Of a DNA stretch of 64,000 nt, positions 50,070-61,000 are shown one piece after another. The notes under the pieces were generated by a model. The model saw only the letters and a program-made list of their open reading frames with translations. It searched no databases and had not been told where the DNA came from. The DNA comes from Idiomarina fontislapidosi. Its GTDB lineage: Bacteria; Pseudomonadota; Gammaproteobacteria; Enterobacterales; Alteromonadaceae. The stretch covers positions 78,729-142,728 of the forward strand of contig NZ_QJST01000007.1 of assembly GCF_003226255.1 (NCBI RefSeq). The letters run 5' to 3'. The translations under genes and the position numbers were made by a program. The first letter of the stretch is position 1. Every line of letters starts with the position of its first letter.

Positions 50070-50867
50070 TTAGCTGAGAATGATATCTTTGACAAAACGA
50101 CTGCCAAAGTATCCGAGCGTTAACAGGATTGTCCCGATAATACTCAACACCATAACGGGCTTACCGCGTAATCCCGTCGCTTTGTGAGTCAGGTAGGTGA
50201 TGATGTATACCAAAGCTGCCGCCATGGCGAGAATGGTTTTGTGCGCTTGGCTTTGAGCAAACATATTGTCTAAAAACGCAAAGCCTGAACCGATGGCGAG
50301 AATCAGCAATAACGTACCGGCTGAAAGCAGCCTAAAGAAGTAGCGCTCAATATTCATCAATGGTGGGAGCTGCTTAAACAGACCGCTCGTTTTTTTTGTC
50401 TTGAGCAAGTAATTAATATAACTCGCCTGAATAGCGTACAACGTAGCGAGCGCGAGCACTCCGTAGGCGACCAGTGAGAGCACGATATGGATAATAAGGC
50501 CATGTCCAACGCCGATATAGGCGCCCAAATCGGCGGGAGTGAGTACTAACAACAGAGCAGATAGCGCAGCAAATAAATAGATCACCGGCTTTAATAACAG
50601 GCTGTTAGCTTGCTGAACACGAAACAGCGATAGTGATGCAATGAGCCAAGCGACAATTGATAAACTAGACGATACGTTGAGATGGTCAAAACCATCGCCC
50701 GCTAAGCGCAAATAAATCAATGCACCATGGCAGATGAGTGCAAAAACGGCAGTCACTAAGCTGATAACCGTGAGCGGAGAACGTGGTTTGAAAACCTGTT
50801 GCAGCATAAATAGCGCACTGGCGACGTAGAGCACAAGTGTCGCACTGAGTAATGCGGAAATAAGCAC
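50070..50867 (-). CDS. ypjD: cytochrome c assembly-like membrane protein YpjD (CorE)
   Basis: The 265-residue product has about eight membrane helices and the CcsA/YpjD-type pattern HIVLSLVAYGVLALATLYA. A tryptophan-rich haem-handling motif, as in true CcsA, is absent, so the role is that of YpjD. It is linked with corB both here and in E. coli (where it is also called CorE). The 69 bp between the two genes shows no terminator. Confidence 0.88.
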   Translation of the reverse strand: MLISALLSATLVLYVASALFMLQQVFKPRSPLTVISLVTAVFALICHGALIYLRLAGDGFDHLNVSSSLSIVAWLIASLSLFRVQQANSLLLKPVIYLFAALSALLLVLTPADLGAYIGVGHGLIIHIVLSLVAYGVLALATLYAIQASYINYLLKTKKTSGLFKQLPPLMNIERYFFRLLSAGTLLLILAIGSGFAFLDNMFAQSQAHKTILAMAAALVYIITYLTHKATGLRGKPVMVLSIIGTILLTLGYFGSRFVKDIILS

Positions 50868-51024
50868 TGCGGTTGCTTCCCTAGATTAACTGAATTACGA
50901 CTGAGTATACGCCCTTGATTAATTAAACCCAAGCGCTCGAAGGGCGAAACTTTGTTGGTTTTGCTATATACTATCCCCATAATATAAATGAGCTCGTTTT
51001 GCGACAACAGAAGAGATCGCGGTT

Positions 51025-52389
51025 ATGTTTGAGAATTTAAGCGAACGTCTCACCCAGACGTTGCGAAGCATTGGCGGCAAAGGCCGTCTAACAGAAGACA
51101 ATATTAAGTCGACGTTGCGTGAAGTGCGCATGGCGTTACTCGAGGCCGACGTGGCATTGCCCGTGGTAAAAGAGTTTATTGGCAAAGTAAAAGAGCGTGC
51201 CGTTGGCACTGAGGTCAATAAGAGTCTGACACCGGGTCAGGTGTTTGTAAAAATCGTCCAATCCGAGCTTGAAGCAGCGATGGGCGAAGCTAACGTACCG
51301 TTGGATTTAAGTACGCAGCCTCCTGCTGTTATTTTGATGGCGGGCCTACAAGGTGCGGGTAAAACAACGTCCGTGGGTAAACTGGCCAAATACCTGAAAG
51401 AGCGTCAAAAGAAAAAGGTCATGGTGGTCAGTGCTGATATCTACCGTCCGGCGGCGATTAAGCAGCTTGAAACGCTCGCTGAACAAGTGGATGTCGAATT
51501 TTTCCCATCAACCACGGAACAAAGCCCCGTGGAGATCGCACAGGGTGCGATTGCGGCTGCGAAAAAACAATTTGTCGACGTGGTACTGGTCGATACTGCA
51601 GGTCGCTTAACTATCGATGAAGATATGATGCAGGAAATCCAACACCTGCACAGCGAAATCAAACCGGTTGAAACCTTGTTTGTTGTCGATTCGATGACGG
51701 GCCAGGACGCGGCGAACACGGCGAAAGCCTTTAATGAAGCACTGCCGCTTACCGGTGTCATCTTAACCAAGACCGATGGTGATGCGCGCGGTGGTGCAGC
51801 CTTATCGATTCGCCATATCACCGGCAAACCGATCAAATTCTTAGGTGTCGGTGAAAAGACCGACGCACTTGAACCTTTCCATCCTGACCGTGTTGCTTCG
51901 CGCATCTTAGGCATGGGTGACATTCTTTCGTTGGTCGAGGAAGTCGAACAAAAAGTCGACCGCGAAAAGGCCGAGAAAGTTGCTCGCAAGGTCATGAAAA
52001 AAGGTCAGTTCTCACTTGAGGACTTTCGTGATCAATTAGTCCAAATGCGCGAAATGGGTGGCATGATGGGGCTGATGGCAAAAATGCCAGGTATGGGCAA
52101 AATGACCGACCAGATGAAAGGTCAAATGGATGACAAAATGACCTTACGCATGGAAGCAATCATCAATTCAATGACGCCGAAAGAGCGTGAACACCCCGAT
52201 GTCATTAAAGGCTCACGCAAGCGTCGCATTGCGGCCGGTTCAGGCACGCAAGTACAAGACGTGAACAAACTCTTGAAGCAGTTCCAGCAAATGCAAAAGA
52301 TGATGAAGAAGATGAAAGGCGGCGGCATGCAGAAAATGATGCGTGGCATGGGGGGGAAATTACCACCGGGTATGTTTGGTGGTCGTTAA
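51025..52389 (+). CDS. ffh: signal recognition particle protein Ffh
   Basis: Ffh is the protein of the bacterial SRP, which with 4.5S RNA delivers nascent membrane proteins to FtsY. The 454-residue product has the N domain, the GTPase domain with G1 GLQGAGKTT at about 107-115, the DTAGR and TKTDGDARGG motifs, and a methionine-rich C-terminal M domain (many MMKKMKGG-type repeats) that binds signal peptides. A -10-like TATACT lies at 50967-50972. It is divergent from ypjD and upstream of rpsP, the conserved order. Confidence 0.98.
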   Translation: MFENLSERLTQTLRSIGGKGRLTEDNIKSTLREVRMALLEADVALPVVKEFIGKVKERAVGTEVNKSLTPGQVFVKIVQSELEAAMGEANVPLDLSTQPPAVILMAGLQGAGKTTSVGKLAKYLKERQKKKVMVVSADIYRPAAIKQLETLAEQVDVEFFPSTTEQSPVEIAQGAIAAAKKQFVDVVLVDTAGRLTIDEDMMQEIQHLHSEIKPVETLFVVDSMTGQDAANTAKAFNEALPLTGVILTKTDGDARGGAALSIRHITGKPIKFLGVGEKTDALEPFHPDRVASRILGMGDILSLVEEVEQKVDREKAEKVARKVMKKGQFSLEDFRDQLVQMREMGGMMGLMAKMPGMGKMTDQMKGQMDDKMTLRMEAIINSMTPKEREHPDVIKGSRKRRIAAGSGTQVQDVNKLLKQFQQMQKMMKKMKGGGMQKMMRGMGGKLPPGMFGGR

Positions 52390-52419
52390 GCTCAAGCGTT
52401 GCTTTATCGCCCGATAAGC

Positions 52420-52477
52420 TTGCATTTGTTGTAAAAATCAGTAGAATTGCCGAGCCTTCCGAACCTATCGGAGGGCT
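52420..52477 (+). promoter_or_regulatory. probable rpsP promoter and leader hairpin
   Basis: TTGCAT (52420-52425) and TAGAAT (52442-52447) are 16 bp apart. They are followed by a 9-bp hairpin AGCCTTCCG / CGGAGGGCT (52453-52477) with a 7-nt loop. The hairpin lies in the rpsP leader and is not followed by a full T run. It may be a weak ffh terminator or a leader control element. Confidence 0.4.
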
Positions 52478-52531
52478 TTGCTGTTTATAGCAATTACGTT
52501 TTACATTTACACAGAAAAATTGAGGAACGCA

Positions 52532-52780
52532 ATGGTAACCATTCGTTTACAACGTGGTGGCGCTAAAAAACGCCCCTTCTACCAAATGGTAGTAGCAGAC
52601 AGTCGCAACGCTCGCGACGGTCGTTTCATCGAGAACGTAGGCTTCTTTAACCCGGTAGCTCGTGGTCAAGAAGAGCGTCTTCGTGTTGACTTAGATCGTA
52701 TCGAACACTGGGTATCTCAAGGTGCGGCGCTTTCTGAGCGTGTAGCACGTTTAGTTAAAGACGCGCGCGCAGCTGCGTAA
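52532..52780 (+). CDS. rpsP: 30S ribosomal protein S16
   Basis: S16 is an early-binding protein of the 30S subunit. The 82-residue product has the same length as E. coli S16, begins [19 protein letters not shown] and contains the family FFNPVA stretch. ATG 52532 follows GAGG with a 5-bp spacing. It is the first gene of rpsP-rimM-trmD-rplS. Confidence 0.98.
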   Translation: MVTIRLQRGGAKKRPFYQMVVADSRNARDGRFIENVGFFNPVARGQEERLRVDLDRIEHWVSQGAALSERVARLVKDARAAA

Positions 52781-52806
52781 TTAACTAGGCAGTAGGGAGC
52801 GAAGTA

Positions 52807-53352
52807 ATGACGAAACAAACATCAGACGCATTAGTCGTGGGCCACATTGGTGCCGTCTACGGTGTCAAAGGATGGTTGAAAATTCAGTCATTTACAGAGA
52901 ACCCTGAAGATATCTTTGAATATACCCCTTGGACTCTGCAGGGGAATGCAGCTCGCCAGACCACCGAAGAAGCCGTGAATGTGGTTCAGTGGCGCCGACA
53001 TAACAACGGGCTTATTGCTCAGTTAGAAGGCATCAATGACCGCGAAGTAGCCGCAACGAAAACAGGTTTGAGCATTTGCATTAACGCAGAGAAATTGCCT
53101 GAGCTAGCCGATGATGAGTTTTATTGGCGTGACCTGATTGGGTTACGTGTGGTAAACAAACAAGGCTACGATATGGGTGTAGTAGAGCAGATCATGCCGA
53201 CGGCGGCTAACGATGTGTTAGTTGTAACGGCAAACTCGAATGATGCGTTTGGAAAGTCTGAGCGACTGATTCCGTTTGTACAAAGCCAATATATATTGGA
53301 TGTGGACAACGAGAAGCAGCAAATTCAGGTGGACTGGCCCGCTGACTTTTGA
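52807..53352 (+). CDS. rimM: ribosome maturation factor RimM
   Basis: RimM helps assemble the 30S head and mature 16S rRNA. The 181-residue product has an N-terminal RimM domain ([16 protein letters not shown] at the start) and a C-terminal PRC barrel with [13 protein letters not shown]. It overlaps trmD's upstream region and lies 26 bp after rpsP. Confidence 0.96.
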   Translation: MTKQTSDALVVGHIGAVYGVKGWLKIQSFTENPEDIFEYTPWTLQGNAARQTTEEAVNVVQWRRHNNGLIAQLEGINDREVAATKTGLSICINAEKLPELADDEFYWRDLIGLRVVNKQGYDMGVVEQIMPTAANDVLVVTANSNDAFGKSERLIPFVQSQYILDVDNEKQQIQVDWPADF

Positions 53353-53360
53353 GGCAACCA

Positions 53361-54107
53361 ATGCACATTGGTGTCATTAGTTTGTTTCCCGATATGTTTT
53401 CAGCGATCACCGAACACGGTGTGACGCGAAGAGGTATCAAGGATGGTTTGCTAACGGTTTCGATATGGAACCCGCGCGATTTTACGCACGATAAACATCG
53501 CACGGTCGATGATCGCCCTTATGGCGGTGGTCCCGGCATGTTAATGATGGTGCAACCTTTAGTCGATGCCATTCAGGCAGCTAAAGCCGCGTTGGGTGAA
53601 GATACACCGGTTATCTACTTATCACCGCAAGGGCAGACACTTGATCATGGTGGCGTGACGCAATTAGCGCAAAATGATCGCATGATACTGATCGCTGGTC
53701 GTTATGAAGGCATTGATCAGCGTGTAATCGACCAATATGTTGATGCAGAATGGTCAATTGGAGATTACGTACTCAGTGGCGGCGAGTTACCAGCGATGGT
53801 GCTCATTGATGCAGTGGCGCGTTTGGTACCGGGTGTACTCGGTCATCAAGATTCAGCAGCTGAGGATTCATTCGCCAATGGGTTACTTGATTGCCCACAT
53901 TACACGCGGCCTGAAATTTATAATGGTCAGCAGGTTCCGGCAGTTCTTTTGAGCGGGAATCACGAAAAAATTCGACAGTGGCGCTTGCAACAAGCTCTGG
54001 GTAAAACCTGGTTGCAACGCGAAGAGTTAATTAATCGCCTAGCTCTGACTGACGAGCAGGAACAGTTGTTGAATGACTTCATTCATCAGCATGAGTCCAA
54101 AGACTAA
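53361..54107 (+). CDS. trmD: tRNA (guanine-N1)-methyltransferase
   Basis: TrmD makes m1G37 in tRNA, which prevents frameshifting. The 248-residue product (E. coli 255) has the SPOUT knot with [20 protein letters not shown] and [13 protein letters not shown] 53361 is preferred; the frame from TTG 53349 only adds four residues. The start is 8 bp after the rimM stop. Confidence 0.97.
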   Translation: MHIGVISLFPDMFSAITEHGVTRRGIKDGLLTVSIWNPRDFTHDKHRTVDDRPYGGGPGMLMMVQPLVDAIQAAKAALGEDTPVIYLSPQGQTLDHGGVTQLAQNDRMILIAGRYEGIDQRVIDQYVDAEWSIGDYVLSGGELPAMVLIDAVARLVPGVLGHQDSAAEDSFANGLLDCPHYTRPEIYNGQQVPAVLLSGNHEKIRQWRLQQALGKTWLQREELINRLALTDEQEQLLNDFIHQHESKD

Positions 54108-54138
54108 CGTACAGTTTATCTAGGAAAGGAGATATACC

Positions 54139-54495
54139 ATGGCAAAAGTAAGCCAGAACATCATTAAGGCTCTTGAAGAAGAGCAAATGAAAAAAGATTT
54201 ACCGGCATTCGCTCCAGGCGATACGGTTAGTGTAAATGTAAAAGTAGTTGAGGGTAACCGTGAGCGTCTTCAGGCGTTTGAAGGCGTTGTTATCCGTGTT
54301 CGTAACCGTGGTTTGCACTCTGCATTCACCGTTCGTAAAGTATCAAGCGGTGAAGGCGTTGAGCGTACATTCCAAACGCACAGCCCACTGGTCGACAGCA
54401 TCACTGTTAAGCGTCGTGGTGCAGTACGTCGTGCTAAGCTTTACTATCTACGCGAGCGTTCGGGCAAGTCTGCACGTATCCGCGAGAAGCTGTAA
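54139..54495 (+). CDS. rplS: 50S ribosomal protein L19
   Basis: L19 sits at the 30S-50S interface. The 118-residue product (E. coli 115) begins [19 protein letters not shown] and has the typical [21 protein letters not shown] segment in two parts. A strong ribosome-binding site AAAGGAG precedes it. A terminator follows within 20 bp. Confidence 0.98.
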   Translation: MAKVSQNIIKALEEEQMKKDLPAFAPGDTVSVNVKVVEGNRERLQAFEGVVIRVRNRGLHSAFTVRKVSSGEGVERTFQTHSPLVDSITVKRRGAVRRAKLYYLRERSGKSARIREKL

Positions 54496-54511
54496 ACAGC
54501 ATTCGATGCAG

Positions 54512-54548
54512 AAAAAAGCCCGGCAATTCAGTTGCCGGGCTTTTTTTT
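54512..54548 (+). terminator. Rho-independent terminator after rplS
   Basis: The stem AAAAAAGCCCGGCAA pairs with TTGCCGGGCTTTTTT around a 5-nt loop, followed by a run of T. It ends the rpsP-rimM-trmD-rplS operon. Confidence 0.95.
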
Positions 54549-54568
54549 GTTTGTGCTAGACTGAGCCC

Positions 54569-55180
54569 ATGCAAGCATCGATTCAAATATTAACAGCAGC
54601 TTTAGAAGAGTTGCTCGATAAACAGTCACGTTGGACCGAGTATGAGTTAATCCAAGCACTCAAACGTGAGCCTTATGCTATTTTCGACCAAGACGCGTTA
54701 GCGGATACACAGGCACTCTTTGAAACACACTTTATTCTGTTTCATTGTCTTTATCTGATCCGCCAAGCTTGGCACGAGATGCAGCGAGCCGATCTCGATA
54801 TCCATACGTTAGCAATTTCAGTGCGGCCGTACACCAAGCATGCTGTGTCTGAGCAGGCGACCGATGCAGACGTTCCTCAGTTACAGGATCCGCTAGCAAG
54901 CTATTATTTGGATTGGTCCAACTTTACTGAAACGACACAACAGGATGTGGAACAACTTTTAAATGATTTTTGGTCTCGCATGACAGGGACAACACGCCAA
55001 AGTCAGCGTATGGCACTTGATGAGGCCTGGCAACAACTTGATTTAGCGCCCACTGCGGATATGCAGCAAGTAAAACGTCAGTACCGAAAACGAGTACATC
55101 AATGCCATCCAGACAAAGGCGGTTCAGTTCGCGAGATGCAAGCCATACAGGTCGCATACCAGCGTATTATTAAGTCGTAG
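54569..55180 (+). CDS. DnaJ-related protein with C-terminal J domain
   Basis: The 203-residue product has an N-terminal domain of the DNAJ_related type (about 1-130, with LIQALKREPYAIFDQD). A C-terminal J domain has the HPD motif in HQCHPDKGG near residue 180 and the helix-III-type ending. It probably acts as a co-chaperone partner of a DnaK-type protein. It lies alone between the rplS terminator and tyrA, 19 bp before the latter. Confidence 0.8.
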   Translation: MQASIQILTAALEELLDKQSRWTEYELIQALKREPYAIFDQDALADTQALFETHFILFHCLYLIRQAWHEMQRADLDIHTLAISVRPYTKHAVSEQATDADVPQLQDPLASYYLDWSNFTETTQQDVEQLLNDFWSRMTGTTRQSQRMALDEAWQQLDLAPTADMQQVKRQYRKRVHQCHPDKGGSVREMQAIQVAYQRIIKS

Positions 55181-55199
55181 CCGGGGATGAGAAACGCGC

Positions 55200-56348
55200 A
55201 TGAATAACGATGCCAAGCAGCAATTAGAGCAACTACGTGCAGCTATTGATAACACCGATGCTCAATTGATTGAGTTAATAAAGCAACGCTCAGAGCTGAC
55301 CAAACAGGTCGGTGACGTTAAGCGTCACTTGCAAGCACCGCTTTATGTTCCTGAACGTGAGCAACAAATGATTGCTGCTCGCCGTCAGCAAGCCGAGCAG
55401 ATGGGGTTGAGCCCTGACCTGATCGAAGACGTTTTACGTCGAATCATTCGTGAGTCTTATCGCACACAAACGGCACAAGCAACACCCACCTCGAGCAATC
55501 TCGATCGTCCTATTGTCATTGTCGGTGGCCATGGGCGTTTAGGTGGTTTGTTCTGTCGACTGTTTCAGCAAACTGGTTATGACGTGAAGGTAGTGGAAAA
55601 AGGCGATGCATTGACTGATATCACCGATTATCAGCCGCAGTTGGTTATCATCGCGGTGCCGGTTAATGTCACTGAACAAGTCATCGATGCGTTACCTGAA
55701 CTGCCATACGACTGCATACTCGCCGATCTAACCAGTATCAAAGATAAACCGTTGCAAAAGATGTTGGCTCAACATCAAGGTCCCGTCGTGGGTTTGCATC
55801 CCATGTTTGGTCCTTCTGTTCCTAACCTTGCGAAACAGTTGATCGTTGCCTGTGAAGGTCGAGAGGCGACGGCATGCAAGTGGCTTATTGCCCAATTGAC
55901 TAACTGGGGCGCTCATGTCGAGTGGGTTAACGCTCAGGCGCATGATCGTAGTATGGGCTGGATCCAAGTGATGCGCCATTTAAGTACCTTTGTTTACGGC
56001 GCCCATATGGCGGAAGAGCAAGCGGATATTGGCCAACTATTGCAATTGAGCTCGCCTATTTACCGTATGGAATTGATGATGGTCGGGCGCTTGTTTGCCC
56101 AAAACGGCGAGCTCTATGCCGACATTATCCAATCGCACCCCGAGCAATTTGCGGTGATTAAGCGTTACTTGGCGCGCTTTCAACACATATTAGAAACCTT
56201 GGAACAAGGCGACAAAGCAAGCTTTGTTGAATGCTTTCAGCAGGTTAATCAGTATTTTGGCGAATTTGCAGAGAAATTCTTACAAGAGAGTGAAGCGCTC
56301 GTCCAATTATCTGATGACCAGCGCTTTCGTAGTGCGGCTAACGGGTAA
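55200..56348 (+). CDS. tyrA: bifunctional chorismate mutase / prephenate dehydrogenase
   Basis: TyrA converts chorismate to prephenate and then to 4-hydroxyphenylpyruvate for tyrosine synthesis. The 382-residue product has the AroQ chorismate mutase domain (about 1-90, [20 protein letters not shown] at the start in part). The prephenate dehydrogenase domain has NAD motif [10 protein letters not shown] near 104 and the LHPMFGPSV block. Lengths agree with the E. coli T-protein (373). It ends overlapping the convergent response-regulator gene by 11 nt, and no terminator is visible. Confidence 0.96.
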   Translation: MNNDAKQQLEQLRAAIDNTDAQLIELIKQRSELTKQVGDVKRHLQAPLYVPEREQQMIAARRQQAEQMGLSPDLIEDVLRRIIRESYRTQTAQATPTSSNLDRPIVIVGGHGRLGGLFCRLFQQTGYDVKVVEKGDALTDITDYQPQLVIIAVPVNVTEQVIDALPELPYDCILADLTSIKDKPLQKMLAQHQGPVVGLHPMFGPSVPNLAKQLIVACEGREATACKWLIAQLTNWGAHVEWVNAQAHDRSMGWIQVMRHLSTFVYGAHMAEEQADIGQLLQLSSPIYRMELMMVGRLFAQNGELYADIIQSHPEQFAVIKRYLARFQHILETLEQGDKASFVECFQQVNQYFGEFAEKFLQESEALVQLSDDQRFRSAANG

Positions 56349-56703
56349 GTTGATACTGGCTCATTAGCTCAGCTAACGCGTCTGGGGAGGCAGGTTTATG
56401 CAATGTTGCATCCATACCCGCCTCTCTGCAGGCTTCCATTTCGGTCGCGCTCTGATGGCTGGTAATAGCAATAATAGGTGTCTTTGAGTAGCGCGTTTCT
56501 GCGCGCAAACGACGTGCCACCTCATCACCATTCATATCTGGCATTTCGTAGTCAATAAAGAAAATATCAATCGCATTTTGTTGCGCAACTTGCAGCGCTT
56601 GCGTGCCATTTTCTGCGTGGTACAAAGTTCCCGCATACTGCGTGAGCATCGCCTTAAGTACTTCTGTGCTGATAAAGTCATCATCAGCGATTAAGATATT
56701 CAT
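56338..56703 (-). CDS. single-domain response regulator (CheY-like)
   Basis: The 121-residue product is a lone receiver domain: DDD at 7-9, phosphoacceptor D51 in [12 protein letters not shown], the Thr of AITSH, and the Lys in LHKPAS near 103. It has no output domain, so it works by protein contact or in a phosphorelay. Its 3' end overlaps tyrA by 11 nt. No cognate kinase is adjacent; the closest hybrid kinase in the window is at 43531-46137. Confidence 0.9.
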   Translation of the reverse strand: MNILIADDDFISTEVLKAMLTQYAGTLYHAENGTQALQVAQQNAIDIFFIDYEMPDMNGDEVARRLRAETRYSKTPIIAITSHQSATEMEACREAGMDATLHKPASPDALAELMSQYQLTR

Positions 56704-56791
56704 GATATACGTCCTTATGCTACTACCGTTCTTGAGCGTTTCGTTTTACCCTAGCACTGAACGAAAGATTTGCCTAGTCAGGAGATGAACT

Positions 56792-57436
56792 GTGAACGAG
56801 AAGTATCAGCGCATAAAAATCTGGGATAGTTATATTCGTATCTATCATTGGTTGATGGTCGCCGCCGTTGCAGGGTTATGGTGGACCGGCGAACAAGGAC
56901 GAATGGATTTACATCAGGATATCGCTATCGCGCTTGCCGCTTTATTAATTACGCGTATTGGTTGGGGCTTTTTCGGGAGCCGCAATGTCCGTTTCCGTCA
57001 CTTTATTCAGTCGCCCAAACGCGTGGTCAGTCATGTCGGTGCATTATTCGGTCGACGTTATCAACAGGGCAACACACACAGCCCCGCAGGGGGCTACTCG
57101 GTCGTTGCATTACTACTGATATTAGTTGTTCAAATCGCAACGGGGCTCTTTGCCACCGATGGCATCTTATTTTCAGGTCCTCTCAATAGCTGGGTATCAT
57201 CGGATACCGCTGACCTGCTTACCGACTGGCATAAAGCACAATTCAACTTTATCTTAGGTCTGGTGGTGCTTCACATCGTTGCCATCGTAATCTATCGTCT
57301 GTTAGGTCATCGACTGTTGGCGGCGATGGTTACGGGGTATCGCTATACATCAGCTCAGGTACCCGCGCTAAAACCGGGTTGGCAAGGGTTGGTGATTGCA
57401 TTAGCGGTGTGGTTTATTTTGGTGATGCTGCTGTAA
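56792..57436 (+). CDS. cytochrome b561-family membrane protein
   Basis: The 214-residue product has four membrane helices and the family start KIWDSYIRIYHWLMVA, whose His is a haem ligand. Another His lies in LGLVVLHIVAIVIY in the last part. These proteins carry electrons across or within the inner membrane and often work with small periplasmic cytochromes. The convergent cytochrome c' gene 19 bp away is a natural partner. Confidence 0.9.
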   Translation: MNEKYQRIKIWDSYIRIYHWLMVAAVAGLWWTGEQGRMDLHQDIAIALAALLITRIGWGFFGSRNVRFRHFIQSPKRVVSHVGALFGRRYQQGNTHSPAGGYSVVALLLILVVQIATGLFATDGILFSGPLNSWVSSDTADLLTDWHKAQFNFILGLVVLHIVAIVIYRLLGHRLLAAMVTGYRYTSAQVPALKPGWQGLVIALAVWFILVMLL

Positions 57437-57455
57437 CAGCATCACCTCATACCGA

Positions 57456-57926
57456 TTAATCTTTATATTGGTCGTGGCAACCTTTGCAGTTTTTCGCCGC
57501 GGCCATGAATGCTGGTTTGATTTCATCCATTGAGCCAGAGGCCGCTGCGTCGACCAAACCATTGGCATCGGTGATCAGCTGATTTGCGCGGGATTCGAAA
57601 TCTTCCCAGTTATCCCAAATCGCAGGTAATGCATCAGTGTCATCACCAGGCATCGCTCCTTCAACAGCAAAACCGTCCCAAGGAATGTGCGAAAGTCGCG
57701 CGAAGTCATTTGCGCGGTTGTTAAAGACTTCGGCGTCATAGGTTTCTTCACCTTTAACCATTGCCGCCATCGCCGCAAAGTTATCACGCATAATCGATAA
57801 GGCACTTTGACGATATTTCACGGCAGACTCGGCATCATTGAAGGCATGTTTGTCTGCCTGTGCAACCGTTGACATGCTCATGCACATCACCCCGGCTAAA
57901 ACCATCGAAATTGTTGTTGCTTTCAT
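57456..57926 (-). CDS. cytochrome c' (c556 family)
   Basis: The 156-residue product has a signal peptide (MKATTISMVLAGVMCMSM, cleavage near AQA) and a four-helix cytochrome c' body. The C-terminal haem attachment site CKGCH is at 147-151. Cytochromes c' bind haem c in the periplasm and may bind NO or transfer electrons. It converges with the cytochrome b561 gene, 19 bp apart, a pair common in marine Gammaproteobacteria. Confidence 0.93.
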   Translation of the reverse strand: MKATTISMVLAGVMCMSMSTVAQADKHAFNDAESAVKYRQSALSIMRDNFAAMAAMVKGEETYDAEVFNNRANDFARLSHIPWDGFAVEGAMPGDDTDALPAIWDNWEDFESRANQLITDANGLVDAAASGSMDEIKPAFMAAAKNCKGCHDQYKD

Positions 57927-58069
57927 TTTAGATTCCTTTGCACTGGATTATTTAACGATAATATTGCACATTCTATCTGTTATGTCTTGTTGCGAGTGTT
58001 ACATACGTTTTAATTTACACTCAGAGTTTAACTGTTTACACAAAAAATAATAACCAGTGGGGAACAACC

Positions 58070-61000
58070 ATGAATGCGAAGCACCAGCTGAGCGCGTTAG
58101 CTTTGGCGGTTACGAGCGTTTTCGCAACGTCTGTAAGTGCCGATCAAACGACACGCGTCAATGGCATGCGCGACAACACACCATCGCTCGTTGCAATTCA
58201 GAATGCCACCATTACAACAGAACCGGGTCAATCGCTCGTTAATGCGACCTTGGTCATCAACAACGGCAAGATTGTCTCGGTTTCAGAAAACGGAAAAGTG
58301 CCGGCAGGCGCAAAAGTGATCGACGGTACTGGTTACCATATCTACCCAGGCTTCATAGATGCCTATACCGATTATGGTGTTGACCAAGCGGAAGAACCAG
58401 ACTGGTCGGAAACCCCCATTTATAACAATCACCGTGAAGGTGGTAACGCAGCAAACGACGCGATTCATGCCCAGCAGCATTGGTATACCGCATTCGAAAA
58501 CACACCTGATGCGGCTAAAAAGTGGATCTCAAGTGGTTTCACGAGCGTTCAAACAGCTCGTTTAGATGGCATTTTGCAAGGATTTGGCGCGACGGTTTCC
58601 TTAGCGGATAAAATTGCTAACGAGACCATTTATAAAGCCAGTACTCGTCAGTTTGGTTCATTTGATAAAGGCACGTCTCAGCAACAATATCCCACGTCGT
58701 TGATGGGAAGTATTGCGCTTGTCCGCCAAACGCTCTCAGATGCACAATGGTACGAAAATGCATATGGCAAAGAAGCGTACAATGGACCCGTTGAGTTCAA
58801 CGCTGCGCTTGATGCACTAAAAAATATCGAACAAACCGGTATCGTCTTTAAAGTTGAAGATGAAAAGTCGTTATTGCGCGCTGATAAAGTGTTTGACCAA
58901 TTCAGCGTACCGGCTATTTATTTAGCATCAGGCTACGAATATGCGCGTTTAGAACAAGTTAAAGCAACCGATGCTGAGCTCATTGTGCCGGTTAACTTCC
59001 CGGCTGCACCGGATGTTTCGGGTGTGGATGCATACCTTGATGTGGATCTCGCAAAGCTACGTCACTGGGAACGTGCACCTGCAAACCCAGCCATGCTTGC
59101 AAATGCTGGCGTTGACTTTGCACTCACGCTGTACGGACTAGACAAAGCCGAGTCATTTTGGCCGAACGTTAAAAAAGCAATGCAAAATGGGTTAACGGAA
59201 AGCCAAGCGCTTGCCGCTTTGACCACGACTCCAGCTAAAATTGCCGGTATTGAAGACAAAGCCGGTAAGTTGCAACAGGGCTATATCGCCGATTTTGTAA
59301 TGGCAAAAGGTGATCTGTTTAAAGACGGCGTCATTCAGTCGGTTTGGACACAAGGGCAGCCGGTAGATTTGATCCCGCGTGAGCAAGTTGAATTTGCCGG
59401 GGATTACACCGCTAATTGGTCAGGTAATACATTCACGCTGAATGTCGCGACACAGCCTAGCTTCTCGGGTGAAATCACCTTGGGCGAGCAGAAGAGTACG
59501 CTACGTCACCTCAATTCAGGTATTGATGAATTAGCATTTGTCGCAGACTTAGATGTCGCGGGTGAGCAAGGCACGTGGCGCTTTAAGTTGCTACACACTG
59601 CACAAAATTCAGCGCAATTGGTGGCTGTTGCCCCAAGTGGTAGCGAACAGCGAGTTGAGTTGGCTTACCAAGCCGCAGAGCAGGAAGACAAGCCGTCAGA
59701 AAAGGTCGAACCCGCTTTCGTGGGTGATTTAACCTATCCGAATGTTGCTTATGGTCAAAAAGGTTTGCCAGCGCGCGAAGATGTTCTCATTAGAAACGCT
59801 ACGGTGTGGACAGCGACCGATGAGGGGATTTTAGAGAATACCGACGTGCTTGTACGCGATGGTAACTTTGCTGCGATCGGCAAAGATCTCAGTGCACCGA
59901 GTGGCGTGCGGGAGATCGACGGCTCTGGCATGCATTTAACGCCGGGTATCATCGATGAGCATTCGCACATTGCAATCGATCAAGGTGTCAACGAAGGCTC
60001 AGAAGCGGTGACCTCTGAAGTACGGATTGGTGATGTGATCAATTCGGATGATATTCACATTTATCGCTCACTCGCCGGCGGCACAACAATGGCACAGCTG
60101 CTGCATGGCTCAGCTAACCCGATTGGTGGTCAGGCGCAAGTGATTAAACTGCGCTGGGGTGCGACAGGTGATGTAATGAAATTTGATGCAGCACCAGCGT
60201 CGATTAAGTTTGCTCTGGGTGAGAACGTTAAGCAGAGTAACTGGGGTGAGGATATGACTATCCGATACCCGCAAACCCGCATGGGTGTTGAAACCATTAT
60301 TCGTGATGGATTCCAAGCCGCATTAGAGTATCAAGAGCGTAAGCGTGAGTATGATCGGTTGAGTTCGGCTGAAAAACGTCGTCAAGCTCCACCGCGTCCT
60401 GATTATCGCTTAGACACATTAATCGAAATCATGAACTCGGAGCGATTTGTCCACGCGCATTCGTACGTTGCATCAGAAATTTTGATGTTAATGCGAGTTG
60501 CTGAGGACTTTGGCTTCACCCTAGATACGTTTACCCACATTCTTGAGGGCTACAAAGTTGCGGACGAAATGGCTGCACATGGTGCCTCGGGATCAACCTT
60601 TGCGGACTGGTGGGCATACAAGTTTGAGGTGTACGATGCAATTCCACAAAATGCGTGTTTGATGCATGACCGTGGTGTCCTCACCAGTATTAATTCGGAT
60701 AGTGAAGATCTGCAGCGTCGCTTAAATACTGAGGCAGCTAAGTCGGTACGTTACTGTGGTATGGACCCGCACGAAGCGCTGAAGATGATCACCATCAACC
60801 CTGCTAAACAGCTCAAAGTAGATGACTATGTGGGTAGCATCGAGAAAGGCAAAGATGCTGACTTTGTGTTGTGGAACCACTATCCACTGAGTAGCTATGC
60901 GCAAGCACAGCAAACATGGATTAATGGTCGCAAATTCTTTGACCGTGAACTCGACAAACAGCGTCAGGCGAAAGTTAAAGAAGAGAAACAAGCGCTCATT

